DNA from: Glaciihabitans sp. INWT7 | Lineage (GTDB): Bacteria; Actinomycetota; Actinomycetes; Actinomycetales; Microbacteriaceae | NCBI RefSeq assembly: GCF_014217685.1 | Contig: NZ_CP043654.1 | Location: 1-64,000 of the forward strand | Length of the DNA stretch: 64,000 nucleotides | Reading direction: 5' to 3' | In this document: one piece after another, positions 50,819 through 59,630 of the stretch | Layout: the number at the start of each line of letters is the position of its first letter | How positions within the stretch are numbered: the first letter of the stretch is position 1 | Notes under the pieces: generated by a model | Told to the model about the DNA's origin: nothing | The model's database searches: none | The model's input: the letters and a program-made list of their open reading frames with translations, nothing else | Made by a program: the position numbers and the translations under genes

Positions 50819-52186
50819 GTGACAGAACACGATTTCTCGGCGTGGTCGTCGACCAGTGGTTCACGCCCAGCGTCCCCTCCCCCCGTCCTCGCCGACGTCG
50901 ACCTCGTTGTCGTCGGGGCTGGGGCCGCGGGGGTGGCGGCGGCAACCGTCGCCGCGGAGGCCGGGCTGTCGGTCATCTTGATCGAGCGCTACGGCTTCGC
51001 TGGTGGAGCGGCCGTCGCGGGCATGTCCGGAACGATCTGCGGGATGTATTTGGCGAGCGACAACGGCCGGGGCCCCGAACAAGTGGTGTACGGCTTCGCA
51101 GAGAGATTCCGCGCAGCGCTCGACCACCGGGGCGGGCTGACGCCGCCCCAGAAATACGGCAAGACCTGGACGAGCGCGCACGACCCGTTGATGTGGCGCG
51201 AGACCGCGGATGACCTGCTCATCACCGCGGGAGTCCGCATCCTCTTTCACACCGTCGTCTCCGGCGTCGTGGTGACCGGGGCAACGGTCACTGGGGTGAT
51301 CATCGAGTCGAACGCCGGGGTGTCGTCCGTCATCGCGCGTCGGGTGATCGATGCATCGGGCGACGCCGCGGTGATCGCCCGGGCCGGTGGCGGACACCGA
51401 TTCGGCGACCACGGCCGCATCCAGAATCCCACCATGTTCTTCCGGCTCGGCAACGTCGACGTCCCGACTTTCCTGGCGGGCTACGGACCGGACACGATCT
51501 GTCCACCTGAAGTGACAGCGAAGATTCTCGCGGCGCGCGCGACAGGCGCGAACCTTCCGCGGCAACACATCTGGATTTTCACCAGCACCCGGCCCGGTGA
51601 ACTCCTGGTGAATGCAACTCGGCTCAGCGCCCGCAACGGGTCGATGCTCAACGTGATCGACCCCGCCGACTTCACCGAAGCGGAAGTCGCCGGCCGCCGG
51701 CAGGTGCGCGAATATGCCGCCTTCCTCGCCCAGGAGCTCGCTGGCTGCGGTAACAGCTACGTCGTCGACACGGGTGTGGAAGTGGGCATCCGACAAACCC
51801 GAAGCGTCATCGGCGCGCTGACGCTCTCAAACCAGGATGTGGTCGAAGCCCGCAAGCGGCCGACCGACGGTATTTGCCGGGCCCCCTGGCCGATCGAACT
51901 GCACGATGGAGACCGCCCGAAACTCCACTGGCTGATCGACGACTACTACGACGTGCCGTACCTGAGCCTCGTGCCCGAGCGGCTCGAGAACGTGATCGTG
52001 GCAGGTCGCTGCCTCAGCGCCGAACACGAGGCGCTGGCGTCGGCACGGGTGACCGCACAGTGCTTCGAGTACGGGCACGCGGCCGGACGTGCTGCGGTAA
52101 TGTCCATCGCGACCGGCGACGCCTTCCGACATCTCAATCAGGCCGCCCTGCGGGCCGAGATGATCGCCGGTGGCAGCGCGCTGTGA
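50819..52186 (+). CDS. FAD-dependent oxidoreductase
   Basis: The protein has 455 residues from a GTG at 50819 with GAGGAG just upstream. The dinucleotide motif VVVGAGAAGVAAATVAAEAGLSVILIER (about 31-58) is followed by GFAGGAAVAGMSGTICGMY. Later segments (RRVIDASGDAAVIARAG, RQTRSVIGALTLS, ERLENVIVAGRCLSAEHEALASARV) are typical of the FAD-dependent oxidoreductase group PF12831. It oxidises or reduces a small organic acid or sugar derivative. It is the third gene of the CoA-transferase unit. Confidence 0.85.
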   Translation: MTEHDFSAWSSTSGSRPASPPPVLADVDLVVVGAGAAGVAAATVAAEAGLSVILIERYGFAGGAAVAGMSGTICGMYLASDNGRGPEQVVYGFAERFRAALDHRGGLTPPQKYGKTWTSAHDPLMWRETADDLLITAGVRILFHTVVSGVVVTGATVTGVIIESNAGVSSVIARRVIDASGDAAVIARAGGGHRFGDHGRIQNPTMFFRLGNVDVPTFLAGYGPDTICPPEVTAKILAARATGANLPRQHIWIFTSTRPGELLVNATRLSARNGSMLNVIDPADFTEAEVAGRRQVREYAAFLAQELAGCGNSYVVDTGVEVGIRQTRSVIGALTLSNQDVVEARKRPTDGICRAPWPIELHDGDRPKLHWLIDDYYDVPYLSLVPERLENVIVAGRCLSAEHEALASARVTAQCFEYGHAAGRAAVMSIATGDAFRHLNQAALRAEMIAGGSAL

Positions 52187-52225
52187 CCTGAGTCGCATGC
52201 TCCGCGCGGAGAGAGGATCCCACCG

Positions 52226-53251
52226 ATGCCGGACCGTTCCGCTGCGACTCTAGGAGACGTCGCTCGTCTCGCCGGGGTGTCCCAGTCGGTCGCGTCGCGG
52301 GCGCTCAACGACGACCGGATGGCGCGAATCAGCGCCAGCACTCGAGAGCGAGTGAAAGGCGCGGCGAGCAAACTCGACTACATCCCCGATCACACCGCGA
52401 GGGCCCTTCGTGCGGGGCGTGCGGGCGCACTTGCGCTCGTAGTGCCGGATGTCGGTAACGCGGTGTTCTCGGAGCTATTCGCGGGAGTCCGCGCCGCGTC
52501 GGCGGCCGAACGCGTGACCGTTCTCCTCGGCCAGCTCAACGAGCCATCTGTCGTCGAAGAGGGCCTCTCCGGTATCGCCGGCAACGGTCGCGTCGACGGG
52601 ATCATTCTCCAGCGACCCGAGCGGATGACCGATGCCGAGCTGGAGGCACTGCTGGACGTTCGCGCCCCGGTGGTCTTGTTCAACTCTGTGCTGCGTCGTC
52701 GCATGGGCTCTGTGATCCTCGACGACCATCGGGCCGCGTGGATTGCGACCGACTATCTGCTCTCACTCGGGCACACTCGGATTGGTCTGATCGGCGGAAC
52801 TCGCGAGCACGACGCCGCTCGCCGCCGCGAGGCGGGGTATCGCGAGGCCATGCACCATGCGGGCCGACGGATCGACTTGGCCTGGGTCAGCAGCACCGGA
52901 TGGGAAGCAGAGGCCGCCGCCGGAGCTCTGGAGGATGTGCTCGCGGGGACCAGGAGGCCGACTGCCCTGGTGGTCGCCAGTGTCAACGCCGCGATCGGCG
53001 TGGTCGCGGCGGCGCTGCGACGAGGGCTGCGCATCCCGGACGACCTCTCGATCGTCTCGATCCAAGACACCTGGGTTGCCGGCATGATGGTGCCGTCGGT
53101 CACCGTGGTGAGGATGCCGCTGCGCGAAGCGGGCACAGCGGCGGCCCGGATGCTGCTCGCGTACGCGTCTGGTGGCGGCCTCCACAACGTCGTGATCACG
53201 GATCCGGCACCCGTACTCGTCGTTCGCGAGTCGACGGCGCGACTCGCCTGA
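52226..53251 (+). CDS. LacI-family transcriptional regulator
   Basis: The protein has 341 residues. The helix-turn-helix is TLGDVARLAGVSQSVASRALND (8-29), with the hinge KLDYIPDHTARALRAGR. The periplasmic-binding-protein-like ligand domain reads GALALVVPDVGNAVFSELFAGV..., IGLIGGTREHDAARRREAGYREAM, LSIVSIQDTWVAGMMVPSVTVVRMP. It probably senses the imported sugar or an intermediate. A perfect CTCCGCGCGGAG palindrome with central CG lies just upstream (about 52199-52210) and may be its own site. Confidence 0.9.
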   Translation: MPDRSAATLGDVARLAGVSQSVASRALNDDRMARISASTRERVKGAASKLDYIPDHTARALRAGRAGALALVVPDVGNAVFSELFAGVRAASAAERVTVLLGQLNEPSVVEEGLSGIAGNGRVDGIILQRPERMTDAELEALLDVRAPVVLFNSVLRRRMGSVILDDHRAAWIATDYLLSLGHTRIGLIGGTREHDAARRREAGYREAMHHAGRRIDLAWVSSTGWEAEAAAGALEDVLAGTRRPTALVVASVNAAIGVVAAALRRGLRIPDDLSIVSIQDTWVAGMMVPSVTVVRMPLREAGTAAARMLLAYASGGGLHNVVITDPAPVLVVRESTARLA

Positions 53252-53265
53252 CGCGCCTGAGTCGC
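53239..53265. terminator. Bidirectional hairpin between convergent genes
   Basis: GCGACTC (53239-53245) and GAGTCGC (53259-53265) can pair around a 13-nt loop. The stem lies between the LacI gene end (53251) and the hydroxyacid dehydrogenase end (53277). Confidence 0.5.
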
Positions 53266-53276
53266 TCGATGCAATC

Positions 53277-54269
53277 TCAGGCGAGGATGTCGTACCGATC
53301 GGACGGGACCGTGAACTCGAGCGGCCGGCCGGCCGCCAGCCTCTCAATCTCCTCGACGACGATGAGCCCCTGCAGATGCTGCGCATGACGGGTGATACCC
53401 CCGACGTGAGGCGTCAAGATCACGTTCGGTAGCCCCCACAGACGGTTCGTCGACGGCAGCGGCTCCTCGTCGAACACATCGAGGCCCGCGCTCAGTCGTC
53501 CGGTGACCAGTTCGTCGGTCAGCGCTTCGATATCGACGATTGCTGACCGGGCAGTGTTGACCAAGACGCCGCCGTCGCAAATGAGCGAAAGTCGGCGACG
53601 ATCGAGAAGGTGCCGGGTCTCTGGAGTGACCGGCGCATGGACAGCGACGACCCGACAGCTGGCCAACAAGTCGTCGAGGTCGCTGAGGGTGACGCCTAAG
53701 CGAGCTGCCGACTCGAGATCCAAGTAGGGATCGTAAACAACTACCTCAGCTCCGGCGGCTCGAACCAAATCGATGTACGCGCGCCCCACCCTGCTCGCGC
53801 CGACGACACCGACTCGTGAACCGGCGAGTGCCGGGCCCGCAGTTATGGACGCCGCGGCCGACCAATCGTGGCTGGCCTCCATCAGTCGCGTGGTCAGGTG
53901 GAGATTGCGCAGCAAGGTGATCGTGAAGACGAGCGCAAGCTCGGCAACCGAAGTCGCCATCCCGAACGCAGCCTGGCTCACCAGGACGCCGTCGTCGATC
54001 AGCGACCTCGGAACGAACTCCCGGATCGTCCCCGCGCTATGGGCGACGAACCTGAGCCGATCCGACGATTCGAGGTGGTCGGGAAGCCGCCTCGAACCCC
54101 AGCCAGTCACGACGACCTCGGCCGACATCCTGGGGTCATTATCTCCGACCCGATAGTCAACGCGGCGGACTATGCCCACCGATCGCAGCCGCGTCTGAAG
54201 GTCGTCGTCGAAGAACATCGCCTCCAGCCGTGGCGGAATGTCGAGAATGATGTCGAGTGGGGCGCTCAC
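53277..54269 (-). CDS. D-2-hydroxyacid dehydrogenase
   Basis: This 330-residue protein has the Rossmann segment GSRVGVVGASRVGRAYIDLVRAAGAEVVVYDPY (about 149-181), VVAVHAPVTPETRHLLDRRRLSLI, the Arg of VNTARSAIVD, the Glu of DVFDEEPLP, and the catalytic His of LTPHVGG. It interconverts a 2-keto acid and a D-2-hydroxy acid with NAD(P)H. In this island it could make D-glycerate from hydroxypyruvate for the glycerate kinase. The glycine fingerprint GxxGAS is slightly unusual. It is adjacent to the permease genes on the same strand. Confidence 0.85.
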   Translation of the reverse strand: MSAPLDIILDIPPRLEAMFFDDDLQTRLRSVGIVRRVDYRVGDNDPRMSAEVVVTGWGSRRLPDHLESSDRLRFVAHSAGTIREFVPRSLIDDGVLVSQAAFGMATSVAELALVFTITLLRNLHLTTRLMEASHDWSAAASITAGPALAGSRVGVVGASRVGRAYIDLVRAAGAEVVVYDPYLDLESAARLGVTLSDLDDLLASCRVVAVHAPVTPETRHLLDRRRLSLICDGGVLVNTARSAIVDIEALTDELVTGRLSAGLDVFDEEPLPSTNRLWGLPNVILTPHVGGITRHAQHLQGLIVVEEIERLAAGRPLEFTVPSDRYDILA

Positions 54270-54273
54270 GGTC

Positions 54274-55218
54274 TTAACCCTTGAGCCCGGCCGTGGCGAC
54301 TCCCTGGATGAAGAAACGCTGGCCGAACACGAACAGAAGAATCATCGGCAGCATCGCGAGTGTCGCGATCGCCATGAGATACGACCATTGCACCTCGCCG
54401 GCGGCCCCGGACGCACTCGCGACGAAGCTCGCCAAGCCGAACTGAATCGGTCGCAGGTCGAGCGAGCTCGTCGCCACAAGCGGCCAGATGAACCCGTTCC
54501 AGCCCGCTTCGATGCTGAACAAGGCAATCGTTACGAAGGCGGGCTTGGCCAGCGGAGCCATGATTCGGAAGAAGATCCCGACCTCGGAGACGCCGTCGAC
54601 GCGAGCTGCGTCCGCCAAGTCGGTGGGAAGCGAGACGAAGAACTGTCGCGCCAGGAACACGTAGATCGGGCTGGTGATGAACGGAACGATCAGGGCGAAG
54701 AAGGTGTTGATCCAGCCCGTTCCTCCCTGCCCCAGGATGTCATTTCCACCCGCCAACGGGATCGCGCGGACGACGAGGAAGAGCGGGATGATCAGAATCT
54801 GGAAGGGGATCACCAACAGGATGATGAAGTAGTTCAGGATCCGGTCTGCACCACGCACCGGAAGCCGAGCGAGTGCATAGCCGGCCGCCGAAGACAGGAT
54901 CATCGTGGGAACCGTCTGCCCAACCACCACGATGATGCTGTTGCGGAAGTACGTGACGAACGGTGCCAGGTTGAAGGCATCCGGGTAGTTCTCAGGATGC
55001 CAGGTGATGGGCAGCCAAGAGAAGGTGTTCACATCGGCGGGCGCCTTGAACGACGTCAACACCATCCAGATGAACGGCGCCACCATGAAGAGACCGCCAA
55101 CCCCGAGCAGCACATAGATCAGGACGCGCCCCAGCGTGACGGGGGACTTGCGTCTCGGCGCCGCTGCGATCGTGGCATCCTTCGCCACGATCGCAGGGTT
55201 AATCGTTGCGGTCATCAT
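54274..55218 (-). CDS. Sugar ABC transporter permease (MalG/UgpE type)
   Basis: This is a 314-residue permease with six predicted helices and the EAA-type loop (VDGVSEVGIFFRIMAPLAKPAFVTIALFS). It is one of two inner-membrane components of a carbohydrate-importing ABC system, following the second permease by 4 bp. As usual in actinobacteria there is no dedicated ATPase gene; a shared MsiK-type ATPase probably serves the importer. Confidence 0.9.
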   Translation of the reverse strand: MMTATINPAIVAKDATIAAAPRRKSPVTLGRVLIYVLLGVGGLFMVAPFIWMVLTSFKAPADVNTFSWLPITWHPENYPDAFNLAPFVTYFRNSIIVVVGQTVPTMILSSAAGYALARLPVRGADRILNYFIILLVIPFQILIIPLFLVVRAIPLAGGNDILGQGGTGWINTFFALIVPFITSPIYVFLARQFFVSLPTDLADAARVDGVSEVGIFFRIMAPLAKPAFVTIALFSIEAGWNGFIWPLVATSSLDLRPIQFGLASFVASASGAAGEVQWSYLMAIATLAMLPMILLFVFGQRFFIQGVATAGLKG

Positions 55219-55222
55219 CGGG

Positions 55223-56149
55223 TTAGTCGCTCTCTCTCTGGGTCCGTCGTGCCAGGTAGATGATCGATGCCAGGACCACGAGCATCACCATGGTTTCTGC
55301 GGCGGCCTGACCGAACTCGAAGTTGCCAAATGCGTTCTGGAAGATGTCGTAGGCCAACACACGAGTGGCATTGATCGGACCGCCCTGCGTCGTCACATAG
55401 ACCAGGTCGAACGCCTGGAAGGAGGTCGCGATCGACGTGACGACCACGAAGAAGTGAACGGGACGGAGGGCCGGCCAAGTGACGTTCCAGAACACCTGCC
55501 AAGGGGAGGCCCCATCCAGGCGAGCCGCCTCGAGCAGCTCAGGAGAAACGCCCTGAAGTCCGCCCAGGTACAACACCATCTTGGTTCCGAGCCCCTGCCA
55601 GAGACCCACCACAGCCAGCGCGGGAAGCGCGATGTTGGGGTCCGTCAACCAGCCAGACCTCGCGAGACCGAAGAAGCTCAAGATCTGATTGGCAAGCCCA
55701 GACTGCGGGTTGTAGACCCACTCCCAGACCGTGGCAACCGCCACCGTAGAGGTCACGACCGGGAGGTAGAACGCCGTCCTGAACAGGGGACGCAACCTCA
55801 GCTTCTGGTTGAGCCCCAGTGCGACGAGAAGAGCGATCGCCATACCACCCGGGACAACGACCACCGTGTAGAACAGGGTGTTCAGGACTGCCGGACCGAA
55901 GTTGGCATCCGCGAACAGCTTGCGGTAGTTGTCGAAACCGACGAAGTCAGGCACCCCGAGGAGCTTGAAGTCGATGAAGCTCAACACCACCAGAATCACG
56001 CCCGGCAGGGCGATGAAGATGGCGGAGTGAAGAAGGGCGGGGGCGAGCAGCACCCAGCCGGCGCGTGCTTTCGCACGTTCCATGCCGCTCGGGCGCCGAC
56101 GACGCGACGCCCGAGCGGTGGCGGAAGCCACGACTGCGTGTGTTGACAT
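55223..56149 (-). CDS. Sugar ABC transporter permease (MalF/UgpA type)
   Basis: This 308-residue permease has about six helices and the EAA loop LLEAARLDGASPWQVFWNVTWPALRPVHFFV. The N-terminus is basic (SRRRRPSGMERAKARAGW). It pairs with the next gene to form the channel. It lies 32 bp after the substrate-binding protein gene. Confidence 0.9.
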   Translation of the reverse strand: MSTHAVVASATARASRRRRPSGMERAKARAGWVLLAPALLHSAIFIALPGVILVVLSFIDFKLLGVPDFVGFDNYRKLFADANFGPAVLNTLFYTVVVVPGGMAIALLVALGLNQKLRLRPLFRTAFYLPVVTSTVAVATVWEWVYNPQSGLANQILSFFGLARSGWLTDPNIALPALAVVGLWQGLGTKMVLYLGGLQGVSPELLEAARLDGASPWQVFWNVTWPALRPVHFFVVVTSIATSFQAFDLVYVTTQGGPINATRVLAYDIFQNAFGNFEFGQAAAETMVMLVVLASIIYLARRTQRESD

Positions 56150-56181
56150 GGTGTTGTCCGAGCTTCCGTGAGAAACGTTGA

Positions 56182-57480
56182 CTACTGGCTGGCTGCCGAG
56201 AGGACGGTGTTCAGAGCGTCCTTCGATGAACTCTTCTTCAACAGAGCGGAGTCGATGGCCGGTCCGAACACGGTCCGAAGCTTCAGCCAGTTGGTCGGTC
56301 CGCCCTCGAACACCGAGATGTCGAGGTTGTTCAAGAAGAACTTCCCGCCCGGGTTCGAGTCAGCGAACTTCGCTGCCGCGTCGCTGTTGCTCAGCGGCAC
56401 CTCATTCTGCAGGGTCGCGATCGTCTCGAGCGACGATTCTTGCCGCAGCGCCTTGATGAAGGCGACCGCCGGGCCTTCGAGCTTCGTGCCGGCCCCCACC
56501 GACGCGATCGCACCTCCGACGAACATCGCTTTGGACTTGTCCTGAATGGGGGCGAACACCAGATCGTCGCACTTTGCCTGACCGATCTTCGAGCAGTCGG
56601 CGTAGCTGTAGGACAGACCCATCCCCGCTTTACCGAGCAGCACGGCATTGACGTTGGAAGGGTCGGCCTGACCATAGGTCGAGGTGTTGCCCTGCAGGCT
56701 CGTCATCCAGTCGAGCACCGAGGTGCCCGTCGATGTGGCGAAGTTCGGCGTCGTACCACCGTTCTTGTAAAGCTTCTGGCCCATGGCCCCCAGGAAGCCG
56801 ACGAACGGCTGCCGGTAGTTGCCGGGGGTCTCACCGAGGGCGAAGCCCTCTTGCGTGATGTTGCCAGAGGCGTCTTTGACGGTGAGCTTCTCCGCGTCCG
56901 ACTTGATCTCGGCGAGCGTTGTCGGGGGCTTGCTCGGGTCGAGTCCGGCCTTCTCGAAAGCGCTCTTGCTGTAAACAAGCGTCAGTCCGGATGCCGTGAG
57001 AGGGATCCCGTAGAGAGCTCCCTGGTACAGCGACGGATCGAGCAGCGTGCTGCCGCCCTTGCCGAGTTCCTTGCTCACCGTCTTGGTGTCGAAACCCAGC
57101 TTGTTGAGATTCTGGATCGCGCCGAGTGACGCGAGCGGCGGGATCCACGCGAGGCCGGCCATGACGACGTCGTAGTTCTGACCGGTGATGACCGCAGTGG
57201 TCATCTTCTGCGAGAGGTTTCCGAACGTCGCTTGGTCACGCGTGACCTCGACGTTGGGGTACGACTTGTGGAAATCGTCCACAACTGCCTGGAAGCCCTG
57301 AGCGCCTGCATCGTTCGCGGTGAACCACGGGTCAATGACCCTGAGAGTGCCGGTCACCTTCGAGTTGCTGCTACCGCTGCTGGCACTGGGCTTGGCGGAT
57401 CCTCCGCCTGCTGAGCACCCGACGAGCGTGACCGATGCTATCAGCGCCACGATGCCGATGGTGAGGGAATTGCGTTTCAT
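56182..57480 (-). CDS. Extracellular sugar-binding lipoprotein of the ABC importer
   Basis: This 432-residue family 1 solute-binding protein has the signal peptide MKRNSLTIGIVALIASVTLVGCSAGGGSA with lipobox LVGC (Cys22). Mature segments VDDFHKSYPNVEVTRDQATFGNLSQKMTTAVITGQNYDVVMAGLAW, LYGIPLTASGLTLVYSKSAFEKAGLDPSKPPTTLAEI and VGGAIASVGAG are typical of carbohydrate binders. It captures the substrate outside and hands it to the permeases. AAGGAGG lies 5 nt before the ATG. The promoter TTGACC-N16-TAATCT (57565-57538, minus) starts just below the predicted IclR site C. Confidence 0.92.
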   Translation of the reverse strand: MKRNSLTIGIVALIASVTLVGCSAGGGSAKPSASSGSSNSKVTGTLRVIDPWFTANDAGAQGFQAVVDDFHKSYPNVEVTRDQATFGNLSQKMTTAVITGQNYDVVMAGLAWIPPLASLGAIQNLNKLGFDTKTVSKELGKGGSTLLDPSLYQGALYGIPLTASGLTLVYSKSAFEKAGLDPSKPPTTLAEIKSDAEKLTVKDASGNITQEGFALGETPGNYRQPFVGFLGAMGQKLYKNGGTTPNFATSTGTSVLDWMTSLQGNTSTYGQADPSNVNAVLLGKAGMGLSYSYADCSKIGQAKCDDLVFAPIQDKSKAMFVGGAIASVGAGTKLEGPAVAFIKALRQESSLETIATLQNEVPLSNSDAAAKFADSNPGGKFFLNNLDISVFEGGPTNWLKLRTVFGPAIDSALLKKSSSKDALNTVLSAASQ

Positions 57481-57572
57481 GCCGACCTCCTTGTCTGAGA
57501 AAATTCTCGCGCCGCTTGGCCCCTGCGAGATGCCGAAAGATTATTTGTTGCACCGAAAGGGTCAAATCAACT

Positions 57573-57589
57573 TTTTCGTTCACTGAAAA
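57573..57589. promoter_or_regulatory. Predicted IclR site C between iclR and the ABC operon
   Basis: TTTTC-GTTCACT-GAAAA is a perfect 5-bp inverted repeat with a 7-nt spacer. It lies upstream of the -35 of the solute-binding-protein promoter (minus) and overlaps the probable iclR promoter (-10 TACGAT at 57594-57599, plus). One site could control both. Confidence 0.65.
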
Positions 57590-57692
57590 CGCTTACGATA
57601 TTGACGCCGCAGCTCTCGGCTACGCTCGCCCGAAACGCGAGGCCGGTGAATGAGCAAAGCGGCTCTACAGAGACAAACACTGGGGTTTGATC

Positions 57693-58463
57693 ATGACGGA
57701 TCCGAAGACAGATGGCACCTCGGTCGCGCGGCGCGCCCTAGACCTATTGAGCGCATTCGACGTACGCTCACGGCGCTTGACGCTGTCCGAGATGGCAGCG
57801 AGATGCAACCTGCCGGTCCCGACCGCCTACCGCCTCGTCAAAGTGCTGACCGAGTGGGGCGCCTTGGAGCGTGGCAGTGACCGCCGCTACGAGATCGGAC
57901 GCCGGGTCTGGGAACTCGGCTTGCTGGCCGACGTCCAGACCGAGATCCGGCAGATTGCCGCGCCATTCCTGCAGGACCTCTTTGTAGCTACTCGCGAGGC
58001 GGTCTATCTGGCGGTGCGACAGGGCAAAAGTGCTCTGTACGTCGACCGGCTGACCGGCCGTGTAGCGCCAAAGGTCTATGCCAACGTCGGTTCCCGCCTT
58101 CCGCTCCACGCGACCGGGGTCGGCAAGGTACTGCTGGCCCACTCTCCCGAAGATGTGACAGAAGATGTATTGGCGCATCTGCGCCAGTACACGCCGTACA
58201 CGGGCGTCGATCAGGCAAAGCTTCGACGTGAACTGGCCGTCGTGCGACAGCGAGGTTTCGCTCGCACGATGCAAGAGCTCGACATGTCTACGGCTTCTAT
58301 CGCGGTTCCCATTTTCGACTCGGACGGCCTTGTCGAGTCGGCACTGGGGTTGGTGACATCCGACCTCCGTAAGGATCTCTCGCGGGTCCTTCCCGCCTTG
58401 CACGTTGCCGCACAGGGCATTGGTCGCAGCCTTCCTCCTCGCCACGGCGATCTTTTCACATAG
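57693..58463 (+). CDS. IclR-family transcriptional regulator
   Basis: This 256-residue protein has an N-terminal winged helix (SVARRALDLLSAFDVRSRRLTLSEMAARCNLPVPTAYRLVKVLTEWGALER) and a C-terminal ligand-binding domain (REAVYLAVRQGKSALYVDRLTG, RLPLHATGVGKVLLAHSPEDV, RGFARTMQELDMSTASIAVPIFDSDGLVESALGLV). The ATG at 57693 was preferred to a TTG two codons upstream. It is divergent from the ABC operon. The sites of pattern TTTTC-N7-GAAAA at its own start, and at three other unit starts, suggest it is the regulator of the island. Confidence 0.92.
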   Translation: MTDPKTDGTSVARRALDLLSAFDVRSRRLTLSEMAARCNLPVPTAYRLVKVLTEWGALERGSDRRYEIGRRVWELGLLADVQTEIRQIAAPFLQDLFVATREAVYLAVRQGKSALYVDRLTGRVAPKVYANVGSRLPLHATGVGKVLLAHSPEDVTEDVLAHLRQYTPYTGVDQAKLRRELAVVRQRGFARTMQELDMSTASIAVPIFDSDGLVESALGLVTSDLRKDLSRVLPALHVAAQGIGRSLPPRHGDLFT

Positions 58464-58469
58464 CGAAAA
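58453..58469. promoter_or_regulatory. Predicted IclR site D upstream of the DHDPS-like gene
   Basis: TTTTC-ACATAGC-GAAAA, extended to CTTTTC/GAAAAG, overlaps the iclR stop codon and lies 70 bp upstream of the next gene start (58539). The arms match site C exactly, while the spacer differs. Confidence 0.6.
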
Positions 58470-58538
58470 GCCTCGCTCGCGAAGGTGAGTCCCGCCGAAT
58501 AGTGTCGGGCCGTTACCACACAGACGAGGAGACCCGTG

Positions 58539-59630
58539 ATGAGTTCGACGTGGCCGACGTTGGCCGCCGAGATCGCCGACGTCATCGCGCGCGGAGGCGT
58601 CATTCCGGCTCATCCGCTCGCCCTCGACGAGCAGCGTCGTCTAAGTCAGCCGCACCAGCGAGCCCTCACCCGGTATTACCTGGATGCGGGAGCGTCCGGT
58701 ATCGCCGTCGGCGTGCACACGACCCAATTCGCGATCCGCGAGCACGGGCTCTATCCGGAAGTGCTCGAACTCGCCGCGGAATCAGCGCGAGAATGGAGTG
58801 ACCGACCGGTCGCCTTGATCGCCGGCGTGACCGGCTTGACGAATCAAGCCCTCGCGGAAGTACGTCTCGCTCGCGAGTTGGGCTACCACGCGGCGCTCGT
58901 CAACGTCGCGACGTGGCGCGGGCGGCCAGAAGCCGAGATCCTGGCGCATTGCCGACGCCTCGGCGAAGAACTCCCGATCATCGGCTTCTCACTCCTGCCC
59001 GAATGTGGCGGATTCCATCTCTCGTACGAATTCTGGCGCGCCTTCGCTGACATTCCCTCAGTCGTCGCGATCAAGATGGCGCCATTCAACCGCTATCGCA
59101 CTCTCGAAATCATTCGAGCGGTGGTCGACGCCCGTGCCGAGCACCGCATCACGCTGTACACCGGCAACGACGACCACATCGTGATGGATCTGGTCGCACC
59201 GTTCGTCATGCGGCGCGACGGCGACGAGGTGCGCCTCCGGATTCGCGGGGGGCTGCTCGGCCACTGGAGCGTTTGGACCCGCCGAGCAGTCGAGTTGCTC
59301 GACCGAATCCAACAGCTCCCGGACGCAAGCAACATCCCCGCCGATCTGCTGGGGATGGATTCCATCGTGACCGAGTGCAACAGCGCCATCTACGACGCGC
59401 TCAACGACTTCGTGGGCTGCGTACCCGGTGGGCTCGAGATTCTGCGACGCCAAGGTCTGGTACCTGGCACTTGGTGCTTGAACCCCACCGAGCAGCTGGG
59501 CCCCGGGCAGCTGGAGGCGATCGACCGCGTCATCGCGGCCTATCCCGAGATGAATGACAACGACTACGTCGGCTCGCAATTGGAGCGTTGGATGGCGCCC
59601 GCTCACGTGACCACAGGGAGAACCGCATGA
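58539..59630 (+). CDS. Dihydrodipicolinate-synthase-family aldolase/lyase
   Basis: This 363-residue protein has the DHDPS plan: GGVIPAHPLALDEQRRLSQPHQRALTRYYLDAGASGIAVGVHTTQFAIREHGLY, PVALIAGVTGLTNQALAEVRLARELGYHAALVNVATWRG, and the probable Schiff-base lysine in VVAIKMAPFNRY (about Lys179). Such enzymes cleave or dehydrate 2-keto-3-deoxy sugar acids to pyruvate and an aldehyde. GAGGAG lies 8-10 nt before the ATG. The next gene overlaps by ATGA. Confidence 0.82.
   Translation: MSSTWPTLAAEIADVIARGGVIPAHPLALDEQRRLSQPHQRALTRYYLDAGASGIAVGVHTTQFAIREHGLYPEVLELAAESAREWSDRPVALIAGVTGLTNQALAEVRLARELGYHAALVNVATWRGRPEAEILAHCRRLGEELPIIGFSLLPECGGFHLSYEFWRAFADIPSVVAIKMAPFNRYRTLEIIRAVVDARAEHRITLYTGNDDHIVMDLVAPFVMRRDGDEVRLRIRGGLLGHWSVWTRRAVELLDRIQQLPDASNIPADLLGMDSIVTECNSAIYDALNDFVGCVPGGLEILRRQGLVPGTWCLNPTEQLGPGQLEAIDRVIAAYPEMNDNDYVGSQLERWMAPAHVTTGRTA

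Noticed and set aside
54238-55263. Long plus-strand frame opposite the ABC permease
   Set aside because: It is an Arg/Asp/His-rich shadow of a clear MalG-type permease.
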